DNA from: Lota lota
Taxonomy: Eukaryota; Chordata; Actinopteri; Gadiformes; Lotidae
Assembly: GCA_026745465.1 (NCBI GenBank)
Contig: JACYXH010000572.1
Span: 2,491,501 to 2,555,500 of the forward strand
Direction: 5' to 3'
DNA: 64,000 nt
The position numbers and the translations under genes are program-made. Below, piece after piece: positions 20,686-56,077 of this stretch; the stretch's first letter is position 1; each line of letters begins with the position of its first letter. A model generated the notes under the pieces. The model ran no database searches. It saw only the letters and a list, made by a program, of their open reading frames with translations, and was not told where the DNA came from.

Positions 20686-22430
20686 GATGAATGCAGATAC
20701 ATTTATATAAACAATATAACTAAAGTTATTGTTGTTTGAAAGGTCATACAGTTTCCAAGATTTTAGGCATTAAACCTTCATAATCCATAATTGATGCAGG
20801 GACAATCTTCTGCCTCACAGTGTTCTGAACATGTGATTTATAGGGACTTGACTGAGAACTGTGTCAAACACCTTGATGGGACATACTGTCAACATTATAT
20901 GGCAAAGTTATAGTTTGCCTGTGTGTCTGATCTGTGCCTGTTCTGTACCTGTATATGTTCTGTTCACCAACTGAATGACTTCCTTTTATGTTATGCCCTG
21001 TGTTGATCCAAATTTGCTTTATTTACTTGATTCTCATTTAATCAGTTATGTAAAGGTCACATTTTCTGGCAGGCCATGAGAGTGAAAGCAGTTAAGCAGG
21101 TGAAATATTATGAATGATTAATTATGAAACAATTCCCTATCAAGGTATTTGACACATAAACGCACTTGGCATAACAATAGTAATCTGAAGGAACAGTATT
21201 TCAATTCGAGTCAACAAGTCTCATGAACTAAATCTATGTTGTAAGGCAGAAAGCTGTGCATTAATTATATATTGTGGACAAAATAATTGAAAGGGAGATT
21301 ATTAACGAATCAGCCTCTGTGAAAAGCTGAGCATAACACCATAAAACACTGGTTTTACTGAATATGGGATATAAACAGTAGGATACTAATAGAAAATATA
21401 AAAATAATGGTTCTCATCAATTTGGATAATGCATTTTAATGCAAATGCAATTGCCCCCAAACTCATTTATATTTGTATTCTAGCAGGCTGCAGAACACTT
21501 GCAAATATAGGGTCAATAATATAATGTCCTGATGATAAAAATGTACTACTATACTAATCTACTACTCCGACTACTGGTAATTTAAGCAACCAGCATCACA
21601 ACAATAGGACCAGTCTAATCAAGCAAATGGCAATGGACACCATTTCCCTAAAACCTTTGAAACTGCTACTACAAATAGAGTAAAGGTACTGTTATAACTT
21701 GTTTATCTATTTATTGGTTAGTTGTATTGTAACATGACTCTCATTAAAAGATTATTTGTGGTTCAACAAATTACTCTTTATTATTATTTTTCCCCCAACT
21801 GTTTTATTTTCAAATCAAGCTCTGAATTCAAAATCTACTGGGTCTTTAAGATTTATGATTTGGTGCACAGTGGATGAGAGCTAAGCAGGGAAGGTCTGCT
21901 ACCTTGACACATTATACTTCTACCTTGGATGTTAACACATATTAGCCCCAAATAACAAAGTAGGCCTACTCAACTGCAATGAGTATGTCTACTCGGCTTG
22001 GGATTTGTGAGATCTTAATTAAATCAGTTAAAGCAACAACAACAAAAAAAGACTTGTTAACGAATTCAAACGCTTCCAATTGAATGTCACTTAACAACAT
22101 TCCTGGATTTTATACATTGTCCACATGTTATTTTTAATACATCATAGCCAGAATGTTAGGTTGATCTTTCCTGGTAACCCAAGGTCACAGGTAACCCACA
22201 ACTGCCAGTAACAATGAAAAGATGCAATAGCAGGTGTTTAACCTAGAGGGGGCCATTTGAGTCCATATTTACATTAACCTACGTTTTTAAAACATTGTTA
22301 ATTTAATTTAAGATTTAGACCAGGTTGAATATATACCACTATGTAACCCACTATGTGAGGTTCAAACAACAAAATGACGTTATTTTTGGGTTTAGTTTGG
22401 CTTTAATGAGAAACTTTACCATCTTTATCG
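20686..22430 (+). other. Zinc-finger gene 3' UTR and intergenic DNA
   Basis: ATTAAA at 20769-20774, 84 nt after the stop, is a possible polyadenylation signal. The rest is AT-rich without coding or clear repeat signal. Confidence 0.4.
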
Positions 22431-23047
22431 ACATACCATGGTAAGTCTCGGAAATACGAGTGTCCTTGAACGCGCCGTAAAAGTAAACACGTGATGACGT
22501 GTGAAACGCACAGCGCCATGGCCAGCTATTGAAGTTTCTAGGTTAAAGTACGGTACAACTGATCGAATGTTGATCTGCATGTTGAAAATGTAAAACAACT
22601 GCCATGATACTGTTTGGTACGTAATTTTGACAACCGTGTTGATAGCGTTAGCTAACAACAACGCAGCCATTGCTTGTTTTTATTCGAGTAGGGTCCTAAA
22701 TTAATACCGGCCACCAGCTAAATGCAGATATATGTAACAACTCGACAGGTAAAACAAATGTTTACATAATAGAGTCATTGCTTGGCCAGTAGATTTTTCC
22801 AATCTGGCTGGTAAGAAGATGACATTGTATTCTTAGCAATTCGGTCAAAGCTAACACCTGCTTGCCATCTGAACTGATGCATGCTAGCCAATACCTCTTA
22901 CCACATTCAAGGATACAAGATCTCCGTTCTCGGGTCTTTGTGTAAACTCGCACTGTGTTCATACTTTCTATTCCTCTTTTTTTTTGGAACGCCAAATGGA
23001 ACTACAACTAGACTCCAACTAAAGCAAATCATTTGAAGCTTTTTACA
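22431..23047 (+). promoter_or_regulatory. gaa: Candidate alpha-glucosidase promoter/5' UTR
   Basis: CACGTG at 22488-22493 sits in AAACACGTGATGACGT, an E-box followed by a CRE-like TGACGT. Lysosomal genes often carry CACGTG-centred CLEAR elements bound by TFEB, so this is a plausible regulator. Surrounding CGCGCC is the only CpG-rich patch here. The TSS is unknown. Confidence 0.35.
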
Positions 23048-32133
<9,086 letters not shown>

Positions 32134-34669
32134 CCTCACTGTTGTTCACATTTTACATTTGTAGAGAAAATGTATTTAATGTACATTTGCACAATACATT
32201 TGAGTCATTTGCAGTGTTAAAGAGCTTTAATTAAATGGGCAAATTGCTGTGAAACCATTGCAAGACTGCGGTCTTTGTCTATAACTTGGGGCTACAGCTT
32301 AACATTAAAGAAACCCCATTCTGAAACCTACATTAGTTGAGTTCAAACAAAATATCCACCTGATTAAATACCTTGTTTGAACACGGCCCACATTTGTAAT
32401 TCCTGTAATCAATGGAAAGATTGTGTTTGAATGAGCTATATGTCATATTCACCCACCCCCGCCTTACCATGGAATGAGAGCTGCACCATGAGCGTATAAA
32501 TAGTTTCACATAATGGCTCTTAGAATGACTAAGGGATTGCATCATTTTCTTGATGAGGCTGTTTTGCACTGATTTCAATTGCAGTACGTAGGTGCCTAAT
32601 GAAATGGTTGACATCGCTTAACCTGTTCTTGGTTGTCTGCAGATGTGACCCAATGAAAAGAGGGAGTTCTTGAAAACTTGACCAGGATCGTTTTCTAGCT
32701 TCAATGAGGCTGGGACGTGTTTTTCTTTCATGCTTTGTTAGACTGTAATGGAATACTTTTTATTTATTTTTAATCACTCCTTAAAGTGACACCCAAGATG
32801 AGGAATCTTTAAGATGAAGTGTTGAATGTAGGCTTTCTGATGCATGCTGCTTTTGAAGAGCTGCCTTGCAATTTGATTTGACACATAAGAGATCGCATTC
32901 GTTTAAGTAATGGCTGGAAGACCAAGTTCTGACATAGCTTTAGCAAAGTGGCTTTGTATGTAATAATTTAACAAATTATCTAAATGTGAAACTAGAAATA
33001 CAATATGCTTCATACGATTTATTGTTTAGAATGCCAGTCATTTGTTTTTGTTTAAAAAAAATAATACCTTCACAAATCCTAGAGCTTTACTGTTGTAGAG
33101 TGAAATATGACCACTAGGGGCGGTAGTGCCATTGTTGGGCACAGGAACTTACCGCTCTCCCCCCTGAGTGGGAAGTTGATGCATGGTCACCGAAGTTGAT
33201 GCATGGTCACGATCAATAAAGAGTTATGAGCAAAGTCTGTGCCTGTCCAGTTACTAATTAGTATTCCCAAAATACTACATTTACTTTCAATGCAATTGAA
33301 TGGCTGATTTCAAACTTCTGCTAGTATTGCTGTTGCTGTGCTATTATGTGGTGTATTGTTTGGGATGTTTAAATTGTAAATGTGCTTTAAGTGAATTCAA
33401 ACCCATGATGTTGAGCTTCATTGTAAAGAAGAGTTTATTTTAATAAAGACTAAATTACTCTGACTGAACGTTCTCCTGGTAGTCATATTTCTTACCTCAC
33501 TACTTACTGCAATACATGCTTATTAACTACATGCAGAGTTCCTCAATATTGATATGTATTGATATTGATATCTTTAAAGCGATTTACAGGTCAGGCTGGG
33601 AACAATGAAAGCATACAACCAATATTGGAGAAACTACAATATTACAACTACATCAATGACCAAGTTCCTAAAACCATGGATAAATTGACAGAGTAGTTGT
33701 ATCAGGTTTAGGTTTTGTATATATTACTGGTAATACATATCAGTCAAGTGAAGTCAGAAGCTTAGGTCAAACATGTTTTAACACAAGTGCTATAGCAAAG
33801 AAGCACACAAGTCAGTTCATCTCAGAGGAGATCGGTCTTCAGATGGGGAGGGATTTTGCTGATTATAGATTTATATACTAAAGGAAACTCATTCCACTTT
33901 TGAGGTACCACATGTGACAGTGGTCTGGAGGTAACACCAGTCGCCATTCATTAGTGAATTCCAGAGGGCGGTAATAGACTTCATTGCTAGTGACCCAGGG
34001 GTTGATCAGTAATGTATGTCACCTTTAGCTGACAAACTGCACTGGATCAAATTGTAGATGGACTCTTGTCTTACCAGAAAAAAAATAACACTCAACGTAG
34101 AAAGGAAAAAACTGACAATAATAAATACAGTTATGAATATGTAAAAATGACTTTATGTCTGCCTAACTCTTCTGCTTACCTGCCCTGCCCCCATCGGTGG
34201 GGGGATGGCAGGGGCTTTGGTTCTGCGTTCAACTTTCAGTGACAACAATGATAACTTTGCAAAGGACCAGGATTTGGCTGAGCCTTGCAGTTACAAATTG
34301 TGTCTCAACTTGTTGTGTTCTTCAAATGGTATGCTAACACACATGCATTTCACAATCGTCCTGGTCAATCGTTTGTATAACTATTCCAAAATGAAAGTAA
34401 AGAAAACGTTGTAGGACCTGGTTTTCTGTAAGGGCTGGCATGGAGCCAGAGCGTCCTCCCACTACTGATAATCTGAGCTCACAATGGACATGTTTTTATT
34501 GGCTCGGACTAAATCTTCACAGGTTAACTGTTTCCAGATGCAGGCCTCATGAGGATGTATCAGTTAACGGCCGACTACAGTGGAGGCCATAAAGGACAGC
34601 AGCAGGGTTGTGTCAGATGCATTCTGCCCTGCTGACTGGAGCATTTCCTGTTTGGATTTAGAAAGGATT

Positions 34670-34671
<2 letters not shown>
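32134..34671 (+). other. gaa: gaa 3' UTR and gaa-micall2 intergenic DNA
   Basis: Candidate polyadenylation signals AATAAA at 33215-33220 and 33442-33447. A 20-bp direct repeat (GAAGTTGATGCATGGTCAC twice) lies at 33172-33210, just before the first signal. No further gene seen. Confidence 0.45.

Positions 34672-34750
<79 letters not shown>
34672..34750. repeat. (GT)n microsatellite
   Basis: Pure GT followed by a short GA-rich tail; intergenic. Confidence 0.95.
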
Positions 34751-34757
<7 letters not shown>

Positions 34758-35172
34758 CAGAGAGATTCAGTTGAAAAAAAGTATTCCTCTCTGCCTAAAA
34801 ATACATGGGAAACACATTGCTTAGAATGTTAAACGTTCTTCTCAAGTATTAAGTACTCAGGTAGGCAATCAAGGATCAAAAGTGGTGCAAAGGCTTGCAG
34901 AAAACGATACGTTTCAATTGAATTCCTGATACGGCATTGTGATAGCATCGAGGTTTATGGACATTGAATTGTTTCTATGTCCATACTGCACTGGACATTT
35001 AGTGTTATGCTTTATAGGCCTTGAGTATATGGCAAGAGACATATTTGGGTTAGCGTCAGGCATTTTAAACCATCCCTTCCTTTGACAGGACAGAGCAGGT
35101 TATGCTAGCTACCTTTCGGACAACAACCACACCTAAACTACGTGATCCAGTTTCCCTTTACACACACGGCCA

Positions 35173-46886
<11,714 letters not shown>

Positions 46887-47000
46887 AGCTCTGGTGAGCT
46901 TCATGTTCGGACACACAGTCCACCACACACTGCCGTCTTTTCATAGTGTTTTTAATTTTTTAATTTTTGTTGCTCTGGCTCTGCTCAGTTTGCTGTCAGT

Positions 47001-47003
<3 letters not shown>

Positions 47004-47054
<51 letters not shown>
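47004..47054. repeat. (TG)n microsatellite
   Basis: Pure TG, 118 bp after the micall2 stop, probably in its 3' UTR. Confidence 0.95.
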
Positions 47055-47055
<1 letters not shown>

Positions 47056-48330
47056 ACTGCTGAGGGCTTCCTGACTCAGTTACTGCTGCTTGATTGGGTT
47101 CCACAGCTCTCGATATTAGCTGAATTCCCTGCAAATCTATTTAAAACACCCATCTAGTTTCCGTTGCTCATTACAATGTCGGTATTACGAATGGTATAGA
47201 AAACGCCACATCATGCCAAGTGGGCAAAATACGCTTTGTTTGTGAAAGTAAGTTCCTCTGTGCAGGTGAGGTGCCGCACTACGGAGCTGTTGACTCTGTG
47301 GTCTGCTCTGTGTGGCCTGTGATGCACTTAGAAAAGCCAACTTTGCCCCCACCCCCAACCGGTATTCACTTTGGTTTACTTTGAGCATTGAACATCGTCT
47401 TACTGATAATATAACGTGCCATAATTGGGGACATTTTAACACGACCATTTTACACGTTGTCCACATTAGTTGTGAATGAGTTTTGTTTTGTTAATATTGA
47501 TAATAGGGCTCGGCAACCAGTGACCTTGTGGTCTTTGTTATTGAATGCACGTTTTTGAGGTACAGAGTACTAATGTGGAACATATTTTAGGAACAGAATT
47601 GAGTATGAAACCGTAAATAGGGTGCAGTTTAAACTAATTGGATCATTGTGGGAGGATGCAATGTTTATTGCACGATTTGGTCCACATTGGATCATGGAGG
47701 TTGAAATACGCACTTACGTGGGGAGGTTAAAAATCTAACAAGGAAATATATTTGGTAAAAGGATGTGATCAAAGTGGTACGCTAAATGTGGTTCGAAATC
47801 AGCTTTATTGCTTTACCATTAAAGTGATGCGATTCTAATATTCTGTCTCTGCGTTTCATATTTTTTTGTACTAGTATTCTGTTGAACATTGATTGAAAAA
47901 TGAAAACATTTATATGTTTTGATATATTTATGAATATATAATATAGGTTCCACTGATCATTTGTATTACTTACGTACACATGTGGCCTGTATTGTATGTA
48001 AGACTACTACTAAAGTCAAATGTAGCACATTCCTTTAGTGAGTCTACATGATTTAATATACGTTTTCAAGAGTGTAAGTGAACATTTAAACTATTTTGGA
48101 TGAATCACTAGTGCTTTGAAACTAATGCTCAACTCACACTGGAATATTTAGTATATAGACTCAAGCCTCACTAACGGCCTTGGATTCATAAGCGTTACAG
48201 TATGGCTTATGATGCAGTTCTGTAGAGCAACCACCAGAGGGTAGCATATACCTTTCCACCCAGTTGAAAAAGTCTCAAGCCAAAGTGTAAAGAAAACTAT
48301 AATATAGGCCTATGTATGACGTGTGTTTAT

Positions 48331-48710
<380 letters not shown>

Positions 48711-50430
48711 GTGTGTGTGAAAATGTATAAAAAAAGAAAATATATACAGCCATTTCTTATTTTTATTTATTGTTATACAATATAAAATGTTATTGTTATA
48801 CAATATCAAATAAGTCAATTGAGGGTAAAATTGTGAACCATAATGCATGCAATACATTTAGGAAGGAACAGAGCAGCCTTGACTCAACTGAATGTACACA
48901 CAACGGCACATGACGTACAACAAGAATCCGAGTGTACTTACACATATTACTATAATGACTCCCACTGTGTGCCAAATCTATATAATAGACGTAGGAAAGA
49001 GATAAATATAATACCTGAAAGAGTGAGGAAGTACGCCTTCAACTCTTGTTTGTTTTTAATCTCCTGGTGTGAAAAGTCAATGCTGCAATATTTCACTCAA
49101 TAAAGGCGACACATGTTGCAGTTATACGTCAAGCAGTTTTAAATATCTCCATTGTGGCGTGATATAACTGTTCCAACACCGTGTCCGTATGAGTTAAAAT
49201 CAGTCAGGTCAACCTGAAACAACAAAAATATATGTATTCCTGTGGTCAGTCATTTCTGAATGAGGACAGCCTACATTTAGGATGTTTGGAAAGTGCTCAT
49301 TCAGTTCTGAATTGGTCATAATTATACATCTGAGGTCTTTGCATAACAAAGTGAACACATTCAGCGGCTCCTAGCTTAAGGAGTTTTAGGCGAGCTTCTG
49401 AAGAGCATTTTGTGACTCTAGTAATGAGCTTGAAGCCCGGTTATTACATGGGACTATTATTAACCGCGTGCAACTGTGATCTCAATGTTACTATTCACAC
49501 TGTTCCAGCTGTTGTTGGACATGTTTAAAAATCCTGTTAAATTCCCTTTTTAAAAAGCTGTGCTCAGAATAACCCATAGTACATCCTTCCTTTCTCTACT
49601 TTTCTATACCCTTGTTTATCCGATTCTGTCTTCTCTCACTTATTCGCGCGGTTCCTCATTCACTCTTTCATTGATTCAAATTTCATTGCCTCAATTGTTT
49701 TTCATACAATCAAATGTTTTCAAATGTGTTCAATTCCTATTTCATTTAAAGTATTCTGTTGCTAGTTTTAGTTAATTAAATACATTCCTAACATATTAAC
49801 AGTGGGGGCTTACATATCCTATGTGAGAAAATGATGACATTCAACATATTACATATTTTAATCAAATGTATTGTAAATAACTTGAACGTTTTATGAAAAC
49901 AGGACCTTTGCTACCTCTCAAAGACTATGGGTGCTGTTAAAGGTTTAAAACACTGTCGTGTGAATGTATAGACTGTGACTGTAGAAAAACAGCAGTGGGT
50001 GGCACCCAAGGGAAGACTGTGAATCCGACAGTGGTTGAGTTACCAGGGAAGTGAGTTGTCAACAATTTAATGTGTGAAGGATACTTACCACATAGGGTGG
50101 GTCATTTGAAATGATTTTGTTATTTTGTGCGCAAGATGTCCCTCGGCATCCATATACACATGTGTATGTTTTATTCACACCACAGGCTGTAATAAATAGT
50201 TAGAATTGCAGTTTTGTGGATGGTTTTGGTAACGAGAGAATTTGCGATTCCCAACTTTGCCGCGCACTGTTCTTGGATGTTTTATTTTCATCCATCAAAG
50301 GATCCCTTTAAATCCGATGTCTGTAAATATGTGACTGGAAGAAACCACTTCAGTTCTGGGACTCGCTTGAGCTGCCCCTGTACGTCGCTCATGGAAACCC
50401 CTCGCATGTGGTCTCTACTGGGCTGTACGT

Positions 50431-50553
<123 letters not shown>

Positions 50554-50869
50554 AAAACACCACGGCAACAGGCAGGGTAAAGATAATGTTTCCCCAAAGA
50601 CGAGAAGGACGGTGGTTTTAGTCCCTCTCTTTGTGTTTCTCTAAGTGCCTGTGACAGGCCAGGAGGTGAAAGGTAAGGATTTGTAGGAGTGTGTATGTAG
50701 AGCAGGAGAGAAAAAACATTGTCAAACAGAGTTTCTCCATGGATAAATACACATGATGCTTTTGGTTTACTTACATTATTATTCTTTTTCAAATAAGGAA
50801 TAGAGTGGTGCTGAATTCATGTAGAATTTAGGTAAAGTATTGATAGAATATCTATACTTTACCCATACA

Positions 50870-51005
50870 TAGGAAGGCATCCCATCAGTCTCATTGGCAT
50901 CCCTGACCAAGACACCTAATAACCAACGCGCTCCTTAATGACGTTTATCTGAAATGTAAGTCTGTGGTGTTGGTGGATCAAAGCATCTGCTAAACCACTA
51001 CATGT
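50870..51005 (+). mobile_element. SINE remnant (family 1)
   Basis: GGAAGGCATCCC, GGCATCCCTGACCAAGACAC, GCGCTCCTTAATGACG, and the tail GGATCAAAGCATCTGCTAAA. Confidence 0.55.
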
Positions 51006-51916
51006 TAAGTGTGTGTGTGTGTGTGTGTTTTTTATTGTATGTGTAGCTTTGAAACAGTTCTGAAATTGAAACAGCAAGATACATTTTCCTTGTCTTGATA
51101 TGATCTGTTCTATGATGCACGCCCCTAGACACTGAATAAGTTGAGTGGTGTCTATTCAGATGTGCTCGTAGCTGCATTAGCTGCTAATTGCGCTGACGGG
51201 GGGAAGTCGCAAGGAGAAGCTAAAGAGACGAGATGAGAGGAACCGTCAAGTGGCTATCGTAAACTAAAAGGATGGAAGGACAGGAAAGGAGGGACAGGGA
51301 TGGCAGAGAGGAAGAGAGATGATTCCCAGCTTTAATCCAAATTGAATTACATTGATAACATCAGACTTTCTCTCACTCTGAGTGTGTATGTGTGTGTGTG
51401 TGTGTGTATGTGTTTACATGTACACATTTACTAAGTCTTTGTCTTGCAGAGAGTAACACACAAAATGAGAGAATACTTTGGTACTACATAACTTGCACAG
51501 ACATGATCCCAACTACTGTAGCCATTTGAAACGTAAGACTGGCGGCTCTGTGACTTTGTGGCAGTTGGAAATATTAATAAATCAAAAACAGCAGCAACAG
51601 AATTCTCTTTTTTATCCTTCTTTACTTCGATTTCACCTCTCTCTCGTGCGCGTAATAGCGTGCATTTGCATATAAATGAGAGATAGCATATGACAGAATC
51701 CACTCGGCTTCAATCTGTCCATAGGGACTTATGATTATCTCCACTTTCCTTAGATCTTATTCCTCCTTTCGTTCTGCACAGGCCCATATCTCTCTTCTCC
51801 CTGTTCACAGCCAATTACCAGTCACTCTGTTCCCATTTGAGGACTCATTCCCTTCTATATTAACTGATAAATAAATGCCATTCACTCTGCTTTGGAGTGT
51901 GCGTCCTATTTGTTTA

Positions 51917-51955
<39 letters not shown>

Positions 51956-51984
51956 CACAGAGGTGTGTGTGCCTCTGTGTGTGA

Positions 51985-52055
51985 TTAGTTTAAGTGTACT
52001 TAATTGCTCCTGACTAATTAGCAGATGAGCCAAGGCAATTGGGAAATCACACACG
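51985..52055. promoter_or_regulatory. Candidate conserved non-coding element
   Basis: Unique sequence with GTACTTAATTGCTCCTGACT, AATTAGCAGATGAGCC and GGCAATTGGG, framed by CA/TG repeats. Homeodomain-type TAATT cores. Confidence 0.3.
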
Positions 52056-52200
52056 CGCGCGCACACACGCACATACACACATAAACACATAAATACATAT
52101 TAGCACACAGTCACACACCTCGCACATCCACCCCACCCTTTGCTTACACACACACACGCACGCACACACACGCACAGACACACACACAGACACACACACA
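52030..52200. repeat. (CA)n-rich interrupted tract
   Basis: CA repeats with CG and CAGA interruptions. Confidence 0.85.
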
Positions 52201-52459
52201 AAGTCTTTAAGCGACACCTTTCCTCTCTTGTCTTAAGTGTGTGTTTTACTGGGCGGGTCCCAGGGCGGGTGTGTCGGGCCCCTGAGAAGGCGCGCACGGC
52301 CCCCAGGTACTTTTCACCCAGCAGTACACAGTGCTGGGTGTTAATGATGTGAGGGCTCCCCTGGCTGCTCTGCTGGGACCTCTCTGATGTGTGTGTTGTC
52401 TGATGTCTGTCACCACACAAAGCATGGAGAAAAAAACACATCGACGTGTGGGTGTGTGC

Positions 52460-52463
<4 letters not shown>

Positions 52464-52510
<47 letters not shown>
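52464..52510. repeat. (GT)n microsatellite
   Basis: Near-pure GT. Confidence 0.95.
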
Positions 52511-52513
<3 letters not shown>

Positions 52514-52612
52514 ACATGTAGATCATGGGGATATTTAACAGATGCTTAAAACAGCTGTTAAAATCTTTCTTTTCTGATTTATATTTTTGGGTGGTGTTAT
52601 TCTCTGAGTAAT

Positions 52613-52614
<2 letters not shown>

Positions 52615-52680
<66 letters not shown>
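52615..52680. repeat. (GT)n microsatellite
   Basis: Pure GT, 66 bp. Confidence 0.95.
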
Positions 52681-52683
<3 letters not shown>

Positions 52684-53623
52684 CTTGTTTCCCTCTACTC
52701 TGCCGCTCTGTATATTTAACACTGAATCTCCTGCTCTGACTGGTTGTCATACATAACCTGATTTCATTGGAGAGAGTGTGTGTGCATATTTGTGTTTGTT
52801 TCTATAGTATGTATGCATATGTGGTGTATGTATGTATGAAGTACAGTATGAATGTAAAACAGACGTACACAATAAAGTCTGAATTACGACCTTGTGGCGT
52901 CTTTCCAAAGACAAAGTCAGATTGTTGAATGAAACACACAACTTCACCGTGTAATGGAAAACCAAACAAGTCATTTCTGGCCGAGTGGACCATTGTGAAC
53001 CAACTTTCATCCAATATAAATTTGTTATAGCTGTTTTCATCATTGCTACAAAAATTCTCTCTCTCGCTCTCGCTCTCACACACCGAGGCGCACAATCTCG
53101 GGTGTTCAAGCGTGCATCCACAAACACAGCACACACACCCAGACCTTTAAGACTGGAAACCCTTTCAGATATCCGCATTAGAGCCCATAATGTAATCTCG
53201 GGCTATCGTCTTACAAATCTAATCATGACACACCACTCATATTCAATATCAGCAACCCCGAGCCGCTTAGTTTGGCTTCTCAAACCACCATGTAAAAGCT
53301 TCATCAAGAACAGTGCTGATGAAATTACCGTTGAACATCCCCTTCACTCTCTCCCGTCTCCTCTCCAGCCCCCCCCCCCCCCCCCCCCCCCCCTCCCCTC
53401 ACCACCTAGCTTTCTTACTTGAAGGAGTGTTGATTTAATTTACAGGACGAATCGCGAGCCACTTAGGGCAATCTCTCCATGTGCAAGGATTGATTGATTA
53501 GGCCTTATCTTATTATCTGGTTCTGTGGTCGTGTGATAGGCCTGTTTGTTCTCACTAGTCTCCCAGTCGTTCTATCTGTATCCTATTCCTTTATGTAATT
53601 TCATGCTTCTATCTTCTGTCTGG

Positions 53624-53624
<1 letters not shown>

Positions 53625-53684
<60 letters not shown>

Positions 53685-53686
53685 AA
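53625..53686. repeat. (GT)n microsatellite
   Basis: GT repeat with one TTTG interruption. Confidence 0.95.
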
Positions 53687-54841
53687 GGCCTCCAGGATCT
53701 CAAGTACATCTAGTACTTCTCCAATGTGGCCCTCGGACACAGATAAGAACAGATTGTCTTGCAGAGTGAGAATTAGGAGAAGGACATGGTTTTCCACACA
53801 TCATAGATTCCCCTCCCCTTCCTGTGTCTCAACGCGTTGCTGTACTAAGCCGAAGCCTGTGTGTGTGTTCAAAATGGCTGGATGCAATGACAGTAGCGCT
53901 CTCTACTGATTTAATGCCATTAAAAAATCTGTGGCACCTTTGCTGATCCGGTTAAATGATTTACATTTTTATTTAAAATGTAAAAAAGTTATCTGATGGA
54001 ACAGTTTCAATGGCTTTCTTTAATCTGCGTTTGTTAAAGTAAAATAGTAGTAAAGTTTTCTGTGTTTCGATAAAGTTAGCCTTTCACGGATGATGCACAT
54101 AATGTTAACCAGGGTGTATTGCCCTGACCTGGGTTTATAAACCCGGATCAAATCAGATTTCTGATATTAAGTACATTTTCAAGATTTTCAGCTCTGGCGC
54201 TCCATTATTGGAGTCAGTTTATAGTTAGATTGACCATTTAGTCAGGGCTTAATTTTCATAATTGTGCCAGGGATATGGTTCAAATTACCTTACGCACATC
54301 ACAGATGGACTGAGAAAACGAATGAATTACCCAAAGAAATATGAGTTACTGTCACATTAAGTAGTAGGCATTATTTGTTCTATTTCTATTTCTTACTACA
54401 GCGTCCTCATCATGTTCCCCTCCCGTCCCAAAAAAGCCTTAATTGTTTCTCCTCATCATGATGGAAGTGCTGCAACACCACATTGTTTTTATAATTATCC
54501 AAGTGCTGTGTTGTCGTCTGACTAGGCACACCTTGGTGTCCTTTTACTGGGTGACCCCGACGGAAACATGCTCGGATGGTGAGAACTGTTCATGTTTCAG
54601 CCATGGGTTTTTTATTTTTTACCATGTTTCCACTTTGCTCACTAAGTGTCTTGCTGCATTCATCTCTTGGGGTTTTCCTTCAAAAAATCGAGTTCAAGCC
54701 AGTCTTTTTGCCAGGGCTTAATGGAACATTATTTGTTACAGCGGTTCTCATGAACACACAGGTTATAAGAGAACATAATTTGTTGACTCCTAACGATACA
54801 TATTTGGAATGAGCAGATGCTGAGGTTGACCTTACATTTAG

Positions 54842-54904
54842 TCTCCTCCTCCTCCTCCTCCTCCTCCTCCTCCTCCTCCTCCTCCTCCTCCTCCTCCTCC
54901 TCCT

Positions 54905-54990
<86 letters not shown>
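54842..54990. repeat. Compound (TCC)n-(CA)n microsatellite
   Basis: About 21 TCC units to 54905, then about 85 bp of CA. Confidence 0.95.
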
Positions 54991-54992
<2 letters not shown>

Positions 54993-55269
54993 GAGCAAGA
55001 CACTCTGGTCTTTCCAGTGCACCAGCCATGACCTCTGACCCCCAGTCACTCCACTGTAAATCTGAAGACCTTCGTACTCCTCATGTGCTTCATTTACTAA
55101 CAGCTCTACTCTACACTGTGTCCCCCACTGCCTGCCCCTACCTGACAAAACAGCAGAAACACACACTGCACACACAAGAATACACAAAGGCATATCCACA
55201 CACACATTTAGCATCCACACACAAACACACACACACACATACGCACGCACACATGCACACAATCGGAGC

Positions 55270-55400
55270 TGCAGGTTCTCTCTAATGACATCCTCAGAGT
55301 ATAATTAGTCTGGCCAATTAACAGCAGTAACGATGCTTGCATTCATTATGTCAAATTACACTGTGCTGACAAAGTGTCAACTCAGCTCTGCTCGCCTGCT
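55270..55400. promoter_or_regulatory. Candidate conserved non-coding element
   Basis: AGTATAATTAGTCTGGCCAA, TTAACAGCAGTAACGATGCT, GCATTCATTATGTCAAATTA. Complex unique sequence directly after a CA tract. Confidence 0.3.
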
Positions 55401-55692
55401 GAGAGCTACTGTGTATCCGACCCAGTGTGCGCCTTGTTTAGTGGTACGGTTGTGTACTTGTTGATAAAAAAATATTTGTTATTATCATTCAGGGATGAAG
55501 AATGTCCAGTTTTTTTATTGTAGTCATGTATGCGAGTATGTAAGACATGCACGTACTCACACACACTCACAAATACTTGAATATGCATGTACAGACTTAT
55601 ACACATTCAATTAGCACATTTTGGTCTGGTCTGTTCACAGACAAGGCCTGTGAAACAAGATGGATCAGCTAATGAAATTAATAAAGCAAAGG

Positions 55693-55695
<3 letters not shown>

Positions 55696-55741
<46 letters not shown>
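55696..55741. repeat. (GT)n microsatellite
   Basis: Pure GT. Confidence 0.95.
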
Positions 55742-55747
<6 letters not shown>

Positions 55748-55993
55748 GTGTGAATGGACTCTCAATATTGCTATGATTCCAAGGGGATGCTGGTAGTGGT
55801 ATTTTCCACATGCATTTGCATAATGTTAATGAATGTAGGCGAGGGGTGTGGCCAAAAGGGATATAGGTGGATTCATCTTAATTACCATCTTATACCTCTT
55901 GAGATAGCTAAACTAGTGTGTGTGTGTGTGTGTGTGCACACATACATTTTTGTATGTATTTATTTATTTTCTATGAATTGTAAATGCATGCAG

Positions 55994-56000
55994 CACACAC

Positions 56001-56075
<75 letters not shown>
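55994..56075. repeat. (CA)n microsatellite
   Basis: Near-pure CA. Confidence 0.95.
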
Positions 56076-56077
<2 letters not shown>

